From NCBI GenBank assembly GCA_910589055.1, contig CAJURN010000024.1, positions 1-26,563 of the forward strand: DNA of 26,563 nt. Direction: 5' to 3'. Source of the stretch: an uncultured Muribaculaceae bacterium (GTDB lineage Bacteria > Bacteroidota > Bacteroidia > Bacteroidales > Muribaculaceae). A model generated the notes under the pieces. It searched no databases, was not told where the DNA came from, and was given only the letters and a program-made list of their open reading frames with translations. Of this stretch, positions 1 through 8,164 are shown piece after piece; position 1 is the first letter of the stretch, and each line of letters begins with the position of its first letter. The position numbers and the translations under genes were made by a program.

Positions 1-52
1 GAATACCTGCCTGTCACGCAGGGGGTCGCGGGTTCGAGTCCCGTCCATACCG
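1..52 (+). tRNA. tRNA-Asp (GTC anticodon), 5' part cut off by the window
   Basis: The sequence shows the anticodon stem-loop CCTGTCACGCAGG with anticodon GTC, a variable loop, a T-arm containing GGTTCGAGTCC, and the 3' acceptor strand CCATACC followed by discriminator G at 52. No CCA is encoded (CAA follows). The D-arm and 5' acceptor strand lie outside the window. G as discriminator and GTC as anticodon fit tRNA-Asp. Confidence 0.93.
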
Positions 53-67
53 CAAGAGGAGAGAGGA

Positions 68-118
68 GAATGAGAATTTGTAAATCTTTTTAAGATTGCA
101 TTTTCTCATTCTTTTTTT
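68..118 (+). terminator. Rho-independent terminator after tRNA-Asp
   Basis: GAATGAGAA (68-76) pairs perfectly with TTCTCATTC (103-111), and an inner AATCTT/AAGATT pair extends the structure. A run of seven T (112-118) follows directly. It is placed to end the tRNA transcript. Confidence 0.85.
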
Positions 119-182
119 GTTTTATGTCCAGAGTCGGCTCAACTTTCAACATATCTTCACACTGAATGTGCCGACTTATTTG

Positions 183-190
183 TAACTTTG
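183..190 (+). promoter_or_regulatory. Bacteroidetes-type -7 box upstream of the acyltransferase
   Basis: TAACTTTG matches the Bacteroidetes -7 consensus TAnnTTTG. No good TTTG/TTG -33 element is seen at the expected spacing, so the assignment rests on the -7 box and on its position 35 bases before the ATG, downstream of the tRNA terminator. Confidence 0.5.
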
Positions 191-225
191 CCTGAACAAA
201 CCATTCCTTATCGACATTACCGGCA

Positions 226-1086
226 ATGCAAGATACATCCGCTACTGATAATACCGCACCCGTGAAGCGCACGGTGCTCGACACCGACGACGTTGTCGCT
301 ATGGTGCCGCGCCTGAAGGGGCATGAGAAACTCGTTGACAAGCTGCTGCATTTCCTGCAGGTGGATCGTGTCAATGACGTGCACTCGCGCTATTTCGACA
401 CCCCGGGGGCGCCCTTCGTGAAATCTCTGCTTGAGGATTTCCGCATCACACTGCGCATCGACGGCGAGGAAGTCCTCGACAATCTTCCCGAAGGTGCGTT
501 CATCACTGTGAGCAACCATCCTTTCGGTGCCCTCGACGGCATCACGTTGATTCATCTTGTGGCTTCGCGACGCCCGGAGTATAAAGTGATGGTGAACATG
601 ATTCTGAACAAGCTCACCGCCATGCGCCCCAACTTTATAGCAGTCGACGCCCTCGCCAGCGACGACCCGGCCAAGAAAGCCGTATCAATGCGGGGAATAC
701 GCGAGGCCATCATGCAGGTGCGCCGCGGGAAACCTATCGGATTCTTCCCTGCCGGAGCCGTGTCGAAGCTCAACCGCCATCTCGAGCTTGAGGACCGTCC
801 GTGGCAGCCTTCCATCGTAAGGCTCATCCAGCAGTTGAAGGTGCCCGTGATTCCCATCTACTTCCACGGCAGCAACAGCACGCTTTTCAATATCATGGGT
901 GTTGTGTGCTGGCAACTCCGCACGCTTATGCTGCCTTCCGAGGTATTCCGCAAGTGTGGCTCGACACTCCATGTATCGGTGGGGCAGCCCATATCAGTGG
1001 AAGAGCAGCAGGCTCATCAAGGCTCCGAAGAGGAATTCGGTCAATTTCTTAAAGATCAGACCTACAAGCTACGTCAATTGCCATGA
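226..1086 (+). CDS. Lysophospholipid-acyltransferase-family protein (PlsC-like; GlsA-type candidate)
   Basis: This 286-aa protein belongs to the PlsC-like acyltransferases, which transfer acyl chains to lipid acceptors at the inner membrane. The sequence shows the catalytic block NHPFGALDG (residues 97-105), where His98 and Asp104 form an HX5D variant of the usual HX4D motif, and a second block FPAGAVS (173-179). The HX5D spacing is shared with the O-acyltransferases of glycine/ornithine-type aminolipid synthesis (GlsA family), so that role is possible, but the N-acyltransferase partner is not in the window. There is no signal peptide or clear transmembrane segment. Its stop overlaps the start of the sigma-54 regulator gene (ATGA), so the two are translationally coupled, at the head of an envelope cluster with lptE and secG. 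Family assignment is firm; the substrate is not. Confidence 0.85.
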   Translation: MQDTSATDNTAPVKRTVLDTDDVVAMVPRLKGHEKLVDKLLHFLQVDRVNDVHSRYFDTPGAPFVKSLLEDFRITLRIDGEEVLDNLPEGAFITVSNHPFGALDGITLIHLVASRRPEYKVMVNMILNKLTAMRPNFIAVDALASDDPAKKAVSMRGIREAIMQVRRGKPIGFFPAGAVSKLNRHLELEDRPWQPSIVRLIQQLKVPVIPIYFHGSNSTLFNIMGVVCWQLRTLMLPSEVFRKCGSTLHVSVGQPISVEEQQAHQGSEEEFGQFLKDQTYKLRQLP

Positions 1087-2372
1087 CATTGCAGATAAGC
1101 GACACAAGCCGCCAGCCCAATCCCCAGGTACAGCAGGCCAAGATGCGTTTCGGTATCATTGGAAACGCTCCGGCGCTCACTGCGGCCGTGGAGCGGGCAA
1201 TACGTGTGGCTCCGATTGACCTTTCCGTGCTTGTGACAGGCGAGAGCGGTGCGGGAAAAGAATTTTTTCCGCAGATAATCCATGCTTACAGCTCGCGCAA
1301 GCATGCCAAATACATAGCCGTGAACTGCGGCGCAATCCCCGAAGGCACTATCGACTCCGAACTTTTCGGCCATGAGAAAGGTGCCTTCACCGGTGCTGTG
1401 GATTCCCGCAAGGGATATTTCGAGGAAGCCAACGGCGGAACGATATTCCTTGATGAGGTGGCTGAACTGCCGCTCACGACCCAGGCCCGATTGCTCCGTG
1501 TGCTTGAAACCGGCGAGTTTCTGAAAGTCGGCTCTTCGACTGTGCAGAAGACCAATATCCGCATTGTGGCCGCAACCAATGTCGACCTGCTCCGTGCCGT
1601 CGACGAGGGACGCTTTCGCGAGGATTTGTTCTACCGTCTTTCGACCGTGCAGATATTCATACCACCTTTGCGCGACCGCGGCTCCGACATCCGTCTTCTC
1701 GCGAGAAAATTCGCCGCCGACTTCGCCGAGCGTTATAACATGCCTCCGGTCGAGTTCAGCGACGATGCCGTGGAGCTGATGTACCGCTACCGCTGGCCGG
1801 GAAACGTGCGCCAGCTCAAAAACGTGGTGGAGCAGATTGCCCTCTTCGACGCCGGACAGACCGTGACCGAGCCGCTTCTGAGGTCGTACCTTCCGGCTCA
1901 TGCCACCTCATACATGCCTGCCACAGGCAATGACTCGGCTCATTCTTACGAGCGTGAGCGTGAGATGCTGTTCGGAATGATATTCCGCATGCAATCGCGT
2001 ATCGACGAGCTTCAGACGGCCATCAACGAAGGCCTGCGCGGACGTCATGATGAAAAAGAAGCCGACCCGGCTTCGAGACTCATCGCGGGTTGCCACAGCA
2101 ACGACAACTTCGTGGATGCCTCGGAGGTCGAACCGCAAGCGCCGTCATATCCCACCTCGCTTGTGGTGCGACGTCCCGAACGCGACAACCGCCATATCGA
2201 CTTCTCCGACACCGAAGTCGAGGACGTGCCTCCCACGCTCGAGGATAATGAGCGCGAGACCATACGCCGAGCCCTCGAACGCAACGAGGGCCGACGCAAA
2301 GCCGCTGCCGCCGAGTTGCGCATATCCGAACGTACATTATACCGAAAAATCAAAGAGTATGGACTTGAATAA
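1083..2372 (+). CDS. Sigma-54-dependent transcriptional activator (AAA+ and Fis-type HTH)
   Basis: This 429-aa enhancer-binding protein remodels RpoN-RNA polymerase by ATP hydrolysis. Visible motifs are Walker A GESGAGKE (53-60), the sigma-54 contact loop GAFTGA (100-105), Walker B IFLDEV (121-126), the arginine-finger segment around FREDLFYRL (178-186) and sensor II RWPGNVRQL (237-245). A Fis-like helix-turn-helix occupies about 391-428. There is no N-terminal receiver or PAS domain; the AAA+ module begins near residue 25, so activity is probably controlled by level or by a partner protein rather than by phosphorylation. A charged, probably disordered linker of about 115 residues (275-390) separates the ATPase from the HTH. 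The start overlaps the acyltransferase stop by 4 bases and lptE starts inside its last codons, so the three genes are co-expressed. Its target promoters cannot be seen. Confidence 0.95.
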   Translation: MTLQISDTSRQPNPQVQQAKMRFGIIGNAPALTAAVERAIRVAPIDLSVLVTGESGAGKEFFPQIIHAYSSRKHAKYIAVNCGAIPEGTIDSELFGHEKGAFTGAVDSRKGYFEEANGGTIFLDEVAELPLTTQARLLRVLETGEFLKVGSSTVQKTNIRIVAATNVDLLRAVDEGRFREDLFYRLSTVQIFIPPLRDRGSDIRLLARKFAADFAERYNMPPVEFSDDAVELMYRYRWPGNVRQLKNVVEQIALFDAGQTVTEPLLRSYLPAHATSYMPATGNDSAHSYEREREMLFGMIFRMQSRIDELQTAINEGLRGRHDEKEADPASRLIAGCHSNDNFVDASEVEPQAPSYPTSLVVRRPERDNRHIDFSDTEVEDVPPTLEDNERETIRRALERNEGRRKAAAAELRISERTLYRKIKEYGLE

Positions 2373-2904
2373 AATACTCCATAGCCTTACATGTCGCACT
2401 GTGGCTGTTGTCACGGGGCTTGTGCTTGTGAGCGCCATTGTGGCGGGTTGCAAGATCAGCTTCACTCTCAACGGTTCGGCCATCGACTACAACGTGTACA
2501 AGACTGTGCATGTGTCTGAATTCCCGATTCGTGCAGCCCTTGTGTATCCGCCTCTTCAGCAGACTTTTGAAAACAACCTGCTCAACTATATCGACCGCAA
2601 CACGCGTCTGCAGGTCACCGACGGAGCCTCCGACCTTGAAATCGAAGGCGAAATCACGGGTTACGCCCTCTCGCCGCAGGCTGTCACGGAAGATGCCTAT
2701 GCGTCGCAGACCCGACTTACCATCACCGTGCGCGTGAAGTACACCGACAACAAGCAGGAAGGGAAGGACCTGGACCAGACTTTCAGCGCCTACCGCGACT
2801 TCCCCAGCTCCGAACTTCTTACCGATGTGCAGGACCAATTGTGTGAAGAGATTACCCAGGAACTTGTAGAACTCATTTTCAACGCCACCCTCGGCGACTG
2901 GTAA
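2359..2904 (+). CDS. lptE: LptE-family LPS-assembly lipoprotein
   Basis: In the known family, LptE plugs the LptD barrel in the outer membrane and helps deliver LPS to the cell surface. The 181-aa product begins with a lipoprotein signal peptide: a hydrophobic stretch at 14-29 and the lipobox VAGC, placing the lipidated cysteine at residue 31. The mature part starts with KISFTLNGSAIDYNVYKTVHVSEF and contains the IEGEITGY and TITVRVKYTD segments usual for Bacteroidetes LptE. The frame is open further upstream, but the ATG at 2359 is chosen because it places the signal peptide at the N-terminus. It lies within the last codons of the sigma-54 gene (14-base overlap), indicating coupling. The next gene starts 6 bases after its stop. 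Confidence 0.88.
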   Translation: MDLNKILHSLTCRTVAVVTGLVLVSAIVAGCKISFTLNGSAIDYNVYKTVHVSEFPIRAALVYPPLQQTFENNLLNYIDRNTRLQVTDGASDLEIEGEITGYALSPQAVTEDAYASQTRLTITVRVKYTDNKQEGKDLDQTFSAYRDFPSSELLTDVQDQLCEEITQELVELIFNATLGDW

Positions 2905-2910
2905 GCAAGC

Positions 2911-3705
2911 ATGGAGACTGAACGAATAACTGCAATCCTCGCCTCAAAGGCCGGGGAAACCTCTCCCTCGCTCACCCCGGAGGAAGCCGACGTACTGCGT
3001 CGTGCGCTCGCCGAGGCGCCTTATTTCGCCGCTCCTGCGGCTTTGCTGCTGCGTTCAGGAGCTGTGACCGACCCTGCCGAAGCCGAGGCTCTGAAACGTC
3101 GTGTGGCGCTGGCTTCGTCGCCCGACTCGGGGCTGGCCGCCAAGGCTGCCTACGGTGATGAATGGGCCGGGATGTATCCCCGTGAAGATGCGGGAAAAAC
3201 CGATACCATAGACGCCATAGACACATTCCTGCGCACATACGGCTCGACATCGCCCGAGGAGGAGCGCTTGCTCGAGCGGCTTATTTTCAACCCTACGCCC
3301 GACTATGCCGAAATGCTCGCCCGCGAGGAAGCCGGAAATCTGCCGCAGCAGCCCGTCGAAGATGGGAATCCCGACTCCCAGGAGAGCCGCATCAACTCGT
3401 TTATCCTCAGTCAGCATCCGGCTTCGCCTCATCAGGAACACTCCCTGAGACAGACACCCGAAGCTGAGAAGAAGCCCGAGCCCGACACGGCACCCGTGGC
3501 CGCGCCGGAACACACCGACGATTCCCTGCTGAGCGAGAGCCTTGCAAAAATATTCATAAAACAGGGCCGTTACGAGCGTGCGTATGAAATAATCTCCAAT
3601 CTAAGTTTGAATTATCCAAAAAAAAGTGTTTACTTTGCAGACCAATTGCGTTTTCTGCAAAAACTGATTATAAATCAGCGTCGCAAGGACAGCAAAAAAC
3701 AGTAA
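2911..3705 (+). CDS. Hypothetical protein with a C-terminal TPR-like helical segment
   Basis: I do not recognise a named family for this 264-aa protein. It has no signal peptide or membrane segment. The first 90 residues are Ala/Glu-rich and helical; 140-205 is Pro/Glu/Gln-rich and probably disordered. The C-terminal stretch (about 208-255, SLAKIFIKQGRYERAYEIIS and following) looks like one or two tetratricopeptide-type helix pairs, ending in a basic tail. It lies between lptE (6-base gap) and secG (23-base gap) in the same direction, so it is probably co-transcribed with them. A cytoplasmic scaffold role is plausible from the TPR-like end, but that is inference. Confidence 0.75.
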   Translation: METERITAILASKAGETSPSLTPEEADVLRRALAEAPYFAAPAALLLRSGAVTDPAEAEALKRRVALASSPDSGLAAKAAYGDEWAGMYPREDAGKTDTIDAIDTFLRTYGSTSPEEERLLERLIFNPTPDYAEMLAREEAGNLPQQPVEDGNPDSQESRINSFILSQHPASPHQEHSLRQTPEAEKKPEPDTAPVAAPEHTDDSLLSESLAKIFIKQGRYERAYEIISNLSLNYPKKSVYFADQLRFLQKLIINQRRKDSKKQ

Positions 3706-3728
3706 AAAACAATCAATATTCCATACAA

Positions 3729-4130
3729 ATGCATATTGTAGTAATTTCCCTTACCGTTATCGTGGCCCTTCTTCTGATCGGCATTGTACTCATCCAGAAA
3801 TCCAAAGGCGGCGGTCTTTCGTCGCAGTTCGGTGGCGCAGGTGCCGTAATGGGCGTGCGTCAGACAAACAGCTTCCTCGAAAAAGCTACATGGACTCTGG
3901 TGACTCTGCTCATCGTGCTCTCCATCATTTCGGCCTACACAATGCCCAAGGCAGCCAACGGAACATCACTCCGCACCCAGGCTCCCGAAGCTACTCAGGC
4001 ACCCGTGGAACTTCCCGCAGGCCAGTTCGCAACTCCTGCTGCCGAACTTCCCTCTACTGAGGCTTCCGAGGCTCCCGCTGCTACCGAAGCTCCTGCCGAA
4101 GAAGCTCCCGCAGCTGCCGAGGCTGAATAA
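3729..4130 (+). CDS. secG: Preprotein translocase subunit SecG
   Basis: SecG is the small accessory subunit of the SecYEG channel in the inner membrane. The 133-aa product has TM1 at about 3-22, the conserved cytoplasmic loop QKSKGGGLSSQFGG (23-36), and TM2 at about 53-72. These match the family in order and spacing. After TM2 there is a tail of about 60 residues rich in Ala, Pro, Glu and Thr (PEATQAPVE and repeated EAP units), longer than in E. coli SecG but common in Bacteroidetes. The gene is probably the last of the acyltransferase-sigma54-lptE run; an imperfect hairpin follows at 4164-4202. Confidence 0.95.
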   Translation: MHIVVISLTVIVALLLIGIVLIQKSKGGGLSSQFGGAGAVMGVRQTNSFLEKATWTLVTLLIVLSIISAYTMPKAANGTSLRTQAPEATQAPVELPAGQFATPAAELPSTEASEAPAATEAPAEEAPAAAEAE

Positions 4131-4163
4131 GGAAAAGCCAACGTTAACGAGAAATCTTTTTGA

Positions 4164-4202
4164 ATCATATCCCGGATGAACCATGTTTGTCCGGGGTATG
4201 AT
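4164..4202 (+). terminator. Hairpin after secG, possible terminator
   Basis: ATCATATCCCGGA (4164-4176) pairs with TCCGGGGTATGAT (4190-4202) over 13 positions with one G-T wobble and a 13-base loop. It is followed only by TTTGTTGC, so the T-run is weak. It sits between secG and the U32 gene and may end the first operon or stabilise its 3' end. Confidence 0.55.
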
Positions 4203-4236
4203 TTGTTGCACACCTACACAATCATCTTTTCCACCG

Positions 4237-5514
4237 ATGACACGCAAGGACTTTGAAATAATGGCACCCGTAGGAAGCTGCGAATCCCTGCACGCTGCCA
4301 TTGCCGCCGGTACCGACGCCGTTTATTTTGGCGTGGAAGGCCTGAACATGCGTTCGCGCTCGAGCGCCAATTTCACTCTCGACGACCTCCGTCAGATTGC
4401 ATCCATCTGCAACGAGGCCGGAGTCAAGACCTACCTCACGGTCAACACAATAGTGTACGATGCCGATATCCCCACGGTACATTCCATAATCGACGCCGCG
4501 CGCGAGGCCGGACTCACGGCCATTATCGCTTCCGATATCGCCGCCATAGCATATGCCCGCAGCGTGGGCGTGGAGGTGCATATTTCCACCCAGTGTAATA
4601 TCTCCAACATCGAGGCCGTGCAGTTCTATGCCGCGTATGCCGACGTTGTGGTGCTTGCCCGCGAGCTTAGTCTCGAACAGGTGGCGGCCATCCATCAGGC
4701 CATCATCAACCGCGACATCCGCGGCCCCAAGGGTGAGCTTGTGCGCATCGAAATGTTCTGCCACGGCGCGCTGTGTATGGCTGTGTCAGGCAAGTGCTAC
4801 CTCAGCCTGCATGAAATGAATTCGAGCGCTAACCGTGGTGCGTGCACTCAGATTTGCCGTCGCGGCTACAAGGTCACTGATCTCGAGACCGACGACGAAC
4901 TCGTTGTGGAAAATAAATACATCATGTCGCCCAAGGACCTGAAAACCATTCATTTCCTCAACAAGATGATTGATGCGGGCGTGAGCGTGTTCAAGATTGA
5001 AGGGCGTGCACGTGGTCCGGAGTATGTTTCAATCGCGGTGCGGGCCTATTCGGAGGCTCTGTCTTCGATTGCTGACGGAACATATTCCGAAGAGAAAATC
5101 GCCGCCTGGGATACCGAGCTGTCGAAAATCTTCAACCGCGGTTTTTGGAACGGTTATTACCTCGGCCAGCGCCTTGGCGAATGGTCATCGAAATACGGTT
5201 CGTCGGCAACCCGTGTCAAGCAGTATATCGCCAAGGGTGTCAAGCACTTCTCGAAACTCGGTGTGGGCGAATTCCTTATGGAAGGTGAGGAACTGTGCCG
5301 CGGTGACGAGGTTGTTATAACCGGCCCGACAACCGGCGCCCTCGTACTCACTGTTGACGATATCCGTGTGGGCGGAAAGAGCGTCGAGAAAGCTGTCAAG
5401 GGCGACAGCTTCTCCATCGCAGTACCCTCGAAAATCCGTCCTGCCGACCGTCTCTACCGCTGGATTCATACCGCATCATCCAATCCCCGCCGCGGTTGCG
5501 AATCGCAGGAGTAA
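4237..5514 (+). CDS. Peptidase U32 family protein (TrhP/YegQ-like tRNA hydroxylation factor candidate)
   Basis: The 425-aa product carries the U32 signature around residues 172-191 (EMFCHGALCMAVSGKCYLSL) and the following segment NRGACTQICRRGY. Cysteines 175, 180, 187, 203 and 207 fit a metal/Fe-S site. The N-terminus (FEIMAPVGSCESLHAAIAAG) and KIEGRARGPEYV (253-264) are typical of this family. Members named collagenase-like protease are now linked to RNA modification: TrhP proteins form 5-hydroxyuridine at the tRNA wobble position from prephenate. This one has the length and layout of TrhP-type members, but the specific substrate is inferred. The frame is open from 4183; the ATG at 4237 is preferred because the preceding 18 codons overlap the hairpin and do not resemble the family. 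There are 34 bases between the hairpin and the ATG and no strong promoter is seen. Confidence 0.85.
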   Translation: MTRKDFEIMAPVGSCESLHAAIAAGTDAVYFGVEGLNMRSRSSANFTLDDLRQIASICNEAGVKTYLTVNTIVYDADIPTVHSIIDAAREAGLTAIIASDIAAIAYARSVGVEVHISTQCNISNIEAVQFYAAYADVVVLARELSLEQVAAIHQAIINRDIRGPKGELVRIEMFCHGALCMAVSGKCYLSLHEMNSSANRGACTQICRRGYKVTDLETDDELVVENKYIMSPKDLKTIHFLNKMIDAGVSVFKIEGRARGPEYVSIAVRAYSEALSSIADGTYSEEKIAAWDTELSKIFNRGFWNGYYLGQRLGEWSSKYGSSATRVKQYIAKGVKHFSKLGVGEFLMEGEELCRGDEVVITGPTTGALVLTVDDIRVGGKSVEKAVKGDSFSIAVPSKIRPADRLYRWIHTASSNPRRGCESQE

Positions 5515-5544
5515 GATGATTCGCTCGGCAATGCTCAAATAAAT

Positions 5545-5575
5545 TTTGCTTTGCACTCGCTTATTCGTATCTTTG
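5545..5575 (+). promoter_or_regulatory. Strong Bacteroidetes promoter for the DUF4369-type lipoprotein
   Basis: TTTG (5545-5548), a 19-base spacer, and TATCTTTG (5568-5575) match the TTTG / TAnnTTTG consensus fully. The start of transcription should fall at about 5581-5583, at or next to the ATG at 5582, giving an essentially leaderless message. Confidence 0.8.
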
Positions 5576-5581
5576 CACAAT

Positions 5582-6607
5582 ATGGCAGCAATCAGGATTT
5601 TGAAATACGGAATCATGGCGCTGGCGATGCTGCTTGCGGCTGCCTGCGCCGATGAAAGTCAGTTCCGTGTCAGCGGCACCATCGAGGGCAAGCCCACGAT
5701 GAATCTTCGTGTGGGCTATTATGCCGACAATGCCTACCGCACCATGATTACCGCTGTACGAGAGGGCGAGTTCGAGTTTACCGGGCATGCCTCACAACCG
5801 TCGCTCCTGGAGATTTTCGACCATGAATACCGCCTGCTCGGGCGTCTGTACGTAGCCAACGGGCAGGAAATCACATGCCATCTTGAGCGCAACAATCCTT
5901 ATGCAATTACTGCGCAGGGAAGTGATGTGAGTCGTGAATGGGCCGATTACCTCCGCCAGAATTCCGATTCGCTCCGTGCGGGAGCGGCGTCGGCCAACTC
6001 GGTCATCGCAAACTATGTGTTGAAAAATCCGTCCAACGTGATTTCGACGCTTCTGCTCGTCACATCCTTTGACTCGGCGGCTGATCCTATGCTCGCCGAT
6101 TCTCTTCTTGCGTCAATCGCTCCCGAAGCCCGTCCGGGAAATCTCACCGAAGGCTACAATTTCATGCTCCAGCGGCTTGTCACCGATGCTGCCCTCGGTC
6201 CGGTGTCGGCTTTCCCTTACCGCGACAGCCGTGACAGTATCATGACATTCAATCCGGAGGATAATCCTGTGAGCATGCTTGTGCTCAGCGATGCCACAAG
6301 CGACCGCAGCGATTCCATCGTTCCGGCTCTTAAACGTCTTGCACACAAAAAATCCGGCATCAAGCCCGGAGCGATTCTCGACCTTATGCTTGGCGACGAC
6401 ACGATTGTGTGGAAACGGGCGATAGCTCCCGATTCAGCTTCATGGCGCCAGGCCTGGGCGCCGGGTCGTACGGCCACACCCGGAGTCGACCGTCTTGGCA
6501 TCCCGTCGGTGCCGTACGTTATCGTGTGCGACTCGACAGGCACGCAGATTTACCGTGGAAAATCCATCGGGGAGGCAGAAAAAACCGTCCGCAGCCTCCG
6601 CAAATAG
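5582..6607 (+). CDS. DUF4369-type lipoprotein with a thioredoxin-like C-terminus lacking CxxC
   Basis: The 341-aa product begins with a lipoprotein signal peptide (hydrophobic 10-21, lipobox LAAAC, Cys22). The segment from about 27 to 125 (FRVSGTIEG, LRVGYYAD, EGEFEFTG, LLEIFDHEYR, LYVANGQEITCHLE) fits the DUF4369 beta-sandwich found at the N-terminus of many Bacteroidetes TlpA-like proteins. The C-terminus (GIPSVPYVIVCDSTGTQIYR) resembles the end of a thioredoxin fold with its cis-Pro region, but no CxxC pair is present, so thiol redox activity is unlikely. The ATG at 5582 is chosen over earlier in-frame codons because it gives a clean signal peptide and lies just after a strong promoter. 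It precedes yifB by 6 bases and is probably co-transcribed with it. The mature protein should be membrane-anchored in the periplasm or outer membrane; function unknown. Confidence 0.82.
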   Translation: MAAIRILKYGIMALAMLLAAACADESQFRVSGTIEGKPTMNLRVGYYADNAYRTMITAVREGEFEFTGHASQPSLLEIFDHEYRLLGRLYVANGQEITCHLERNNPYAITAQGSDVSREWADYLRQNSDSLRAGAASANSVIANYVLKNPSNVISTLLLVTSFDSAADPMLADSLLASIAPEARPGNLTEGYNFMLQRLVTDAALGPVSAFPYRDSRDSIMTFNPEDNPVSMLVLSDATSDRSDSIVPALKRLAHKKSGIKPGAILDLMLGDDTIVWKRAIAPDSASWRQAWAPGRTATPGVDRLGIPSVPYVIVCDSTGTQIYRGKSIGEAEKTVRSLRK

Positions 6608-6613
6608 TTATAT

Positions 6614-8164
6614 ATGCTTGTAAAGACATACGGCGCTGCCGTGCAGGGTATCAACGCCATTATTGTAACCGTAGAGACCGCAGTCGAACGGGGCATCCAC
6701 TATTGCATTGTGGGTCTGCCTGATACGGCTGTGAAAGAAAGCCATGAACGCGTGCGTGCGGCCTTGAAACATTCGGGCTTCACGACTCCGCGCCAGTCGA
6801 TTGTCATCAATATGGCTCCTGCCGATGTCAAGAAGGAGGGCGCGGCTTATGACCTTCCCATCGCCGTTGCCATATTGGTTGGCTCCGAGGTGATAAAAGT
6901 CCCGGATCTTGATTCCTACCTGATTATGGGCGAACTTTCGCTTGACGGCTCCGTGCTGCCAATCCGCGGCGCCTTGCCTATGGCTATCGAAGCCCGTGCC
7001 GCAGGTTTCCGCCGTATGATTGTGCCCAAGGCAAATGCGACCGAGGCTGCCGTTGTCAACCGCCTGGAGGTGTATGGCGTGGAAAACCTGAGGGAAGTTA
7101 TGGAACTTCTCACCGGCACCTCCTCGCTGAAACCGGTAATGGTGAATACCCGTGAGGAATTTGCTGCCGCGGGTTCGTCGTTCGACTACGATTTCTCCGA
7201 AGTCAAGGGTCAGGAAAATGTAAAACGGGCTTTCGAGGTTGCATGTGCCGGAGGCCATAACATCCTGCTCATAGGCCCTCCGGGGTCGGGAAAGTCGATG
7301 ATGGCTAAGCGCCTGCCCTCGATTATGCCCGCACTTTCTCTCGGCGAGGCTCTTGAAACCACTAAGATACACTCCGTGGCAGGAAAGCTGAAGCGAGGCT
7401 CAAGGCTCATGACTGTGCGGCCGTTCCGTGCTCCGCATCACACCATATCGCCGGTTGCGCTCGTAGGTGGCGGTTCCAACCCCATGCCCGGCGAAATATC
7501 CCTGGCTCACAACGGGATTCTCTTTCTGGATGAGTTTCCCGAGTTTCCGCGTTCGGTGCTCGAGGTGCTTCGCCAGCCGCTTGAAGACAGGCATATAAGC
7601 GTTTCCAGAGCGAGATATACGGTTGATTATCCAGCCGGATTCATGCTTGTGGCGTCGATGAATCCGTGTCCCTGCGGCTACTACAATCATCCCACCAAGC
7701 AGTGTACCTGTGCGCCGGGACAGGTGGCAAAATATGCCGGGCGCATATCCGGACCGCTTCTCGACCGCATCGACATCCAATGTGAGATACTGCCTGTGCC
7801 TTTCGACAAGCTCTCGACGCTTTCCGAGGGCGAGCGCAGCGAGTCCATACGTGCGCGTGTGACTGCCGCCCGGGAGATTCAGGCGCGCCGTTTCGCCTCC
7901 GAGCGCGACATCCACTGCAACGCGCAGATGAATTCACGCCTGATGGCGCAATGGTGCGAGCTTGACGAAGCCGCCATGTCCATCCTGCGGCATGCCATGA
8001 ACAAATACGACATGAGTGCCCGCGCCTACGACCGCATCCTGAAGGTGGCTCGCACCATCGCCGACCTTGCCGGTTCCGAAAAAATCCTCCCTCCCCACAT
8101 ATCCGAAGCCGTCGGCTACCGCACCCTCGACCGCTCCAATTGGGGGACACAAGTGACGTTATAA
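6614..8164 (+). CDS. yifB: YifB/ComM-family Mg-chelatase-like AAA+ ATPase
   Basis: The 516-aa product is full length for the family. Residues about 1-170 form the Lon/ChlI-like N-terminal domain (MLVKTYGAAVQGI, HYCIVGLPDTAVKESHERV, PADVKKEG, ELSLDGSVLPIRG). The Mg-chelatase AAA+ module follows from about 190, with Walker A GPPGSGKS (221-228) and Walker B ILFLDEF near 300, and then NPCPCGYY with nearby cysteines (PTKQCTCAP). The C-terminal helical Mg_chelatase_C domain ends at about 505. In Vibrio and Haemophilus, ComM is a hexameric helicase promoting branch migration during natural transformation; YifB homologues also occur in non-competent bacteria. It follows the lipoprotein by 6 bases. 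Its stop codon lies inside a perfect 20-bp palindrome, and the RAYT-fusion gene begins 50 bases later on the same strand. Confidence 0.95.
   Translation: MLVKTYGAAVQGINAIIVTVETAVERGIHYCIVGLPDTAVKESHERVRAALKHSGFTTPRQSIVINMAPADVKKEGAAYDLPIAVAILVGSEVIKVPDLDSYLIMGELSLDGSVLPIRGALPMAIEARAAGFRRMIVPKANATEAAVVNRLEVYGVENLREVMELLTGTSSLKPVMVNTREEFAAAGSSFDYDFSEVKGQENVKRAFEVACAGGHNILLIGPPGSGKSMMAKRLPSIMPALSLGEALETTKIHSVAGKLKRGSRLMTVRPFRAPHHTISPVALVGGGSNPMPGEISLAHNGILFLDEFPEFPRSVLEVLRQPLEDRHISVSRARYTVDYPAGFMLVASMNPCPCGYYNHPTKQCTCAPGQVAKYAGRISGPLLDRIDIQCEILPVPFDKLSTLSEGERSESIRARVTAAREIQARRFASERDIHCNAQMNSRLMAQWCELDEAAMSILRHAMNKYDMSARAYDRILKVARTIADLAGSEKILPPHISEAVGYRTLDRSNWGTQVTL

Noticed and set aside
110..235. 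Small genes or an RNA in the 119-225 gap
   Set aside because: Only the -7 box could be supported; no stable structure or conserved frame is seen.
4183..4236. Earlier start of the U32 gene
   Set aside because: It would include the hairpin sequence and a Cys-rich leader unlike the family; ATG at 4237 fits better.
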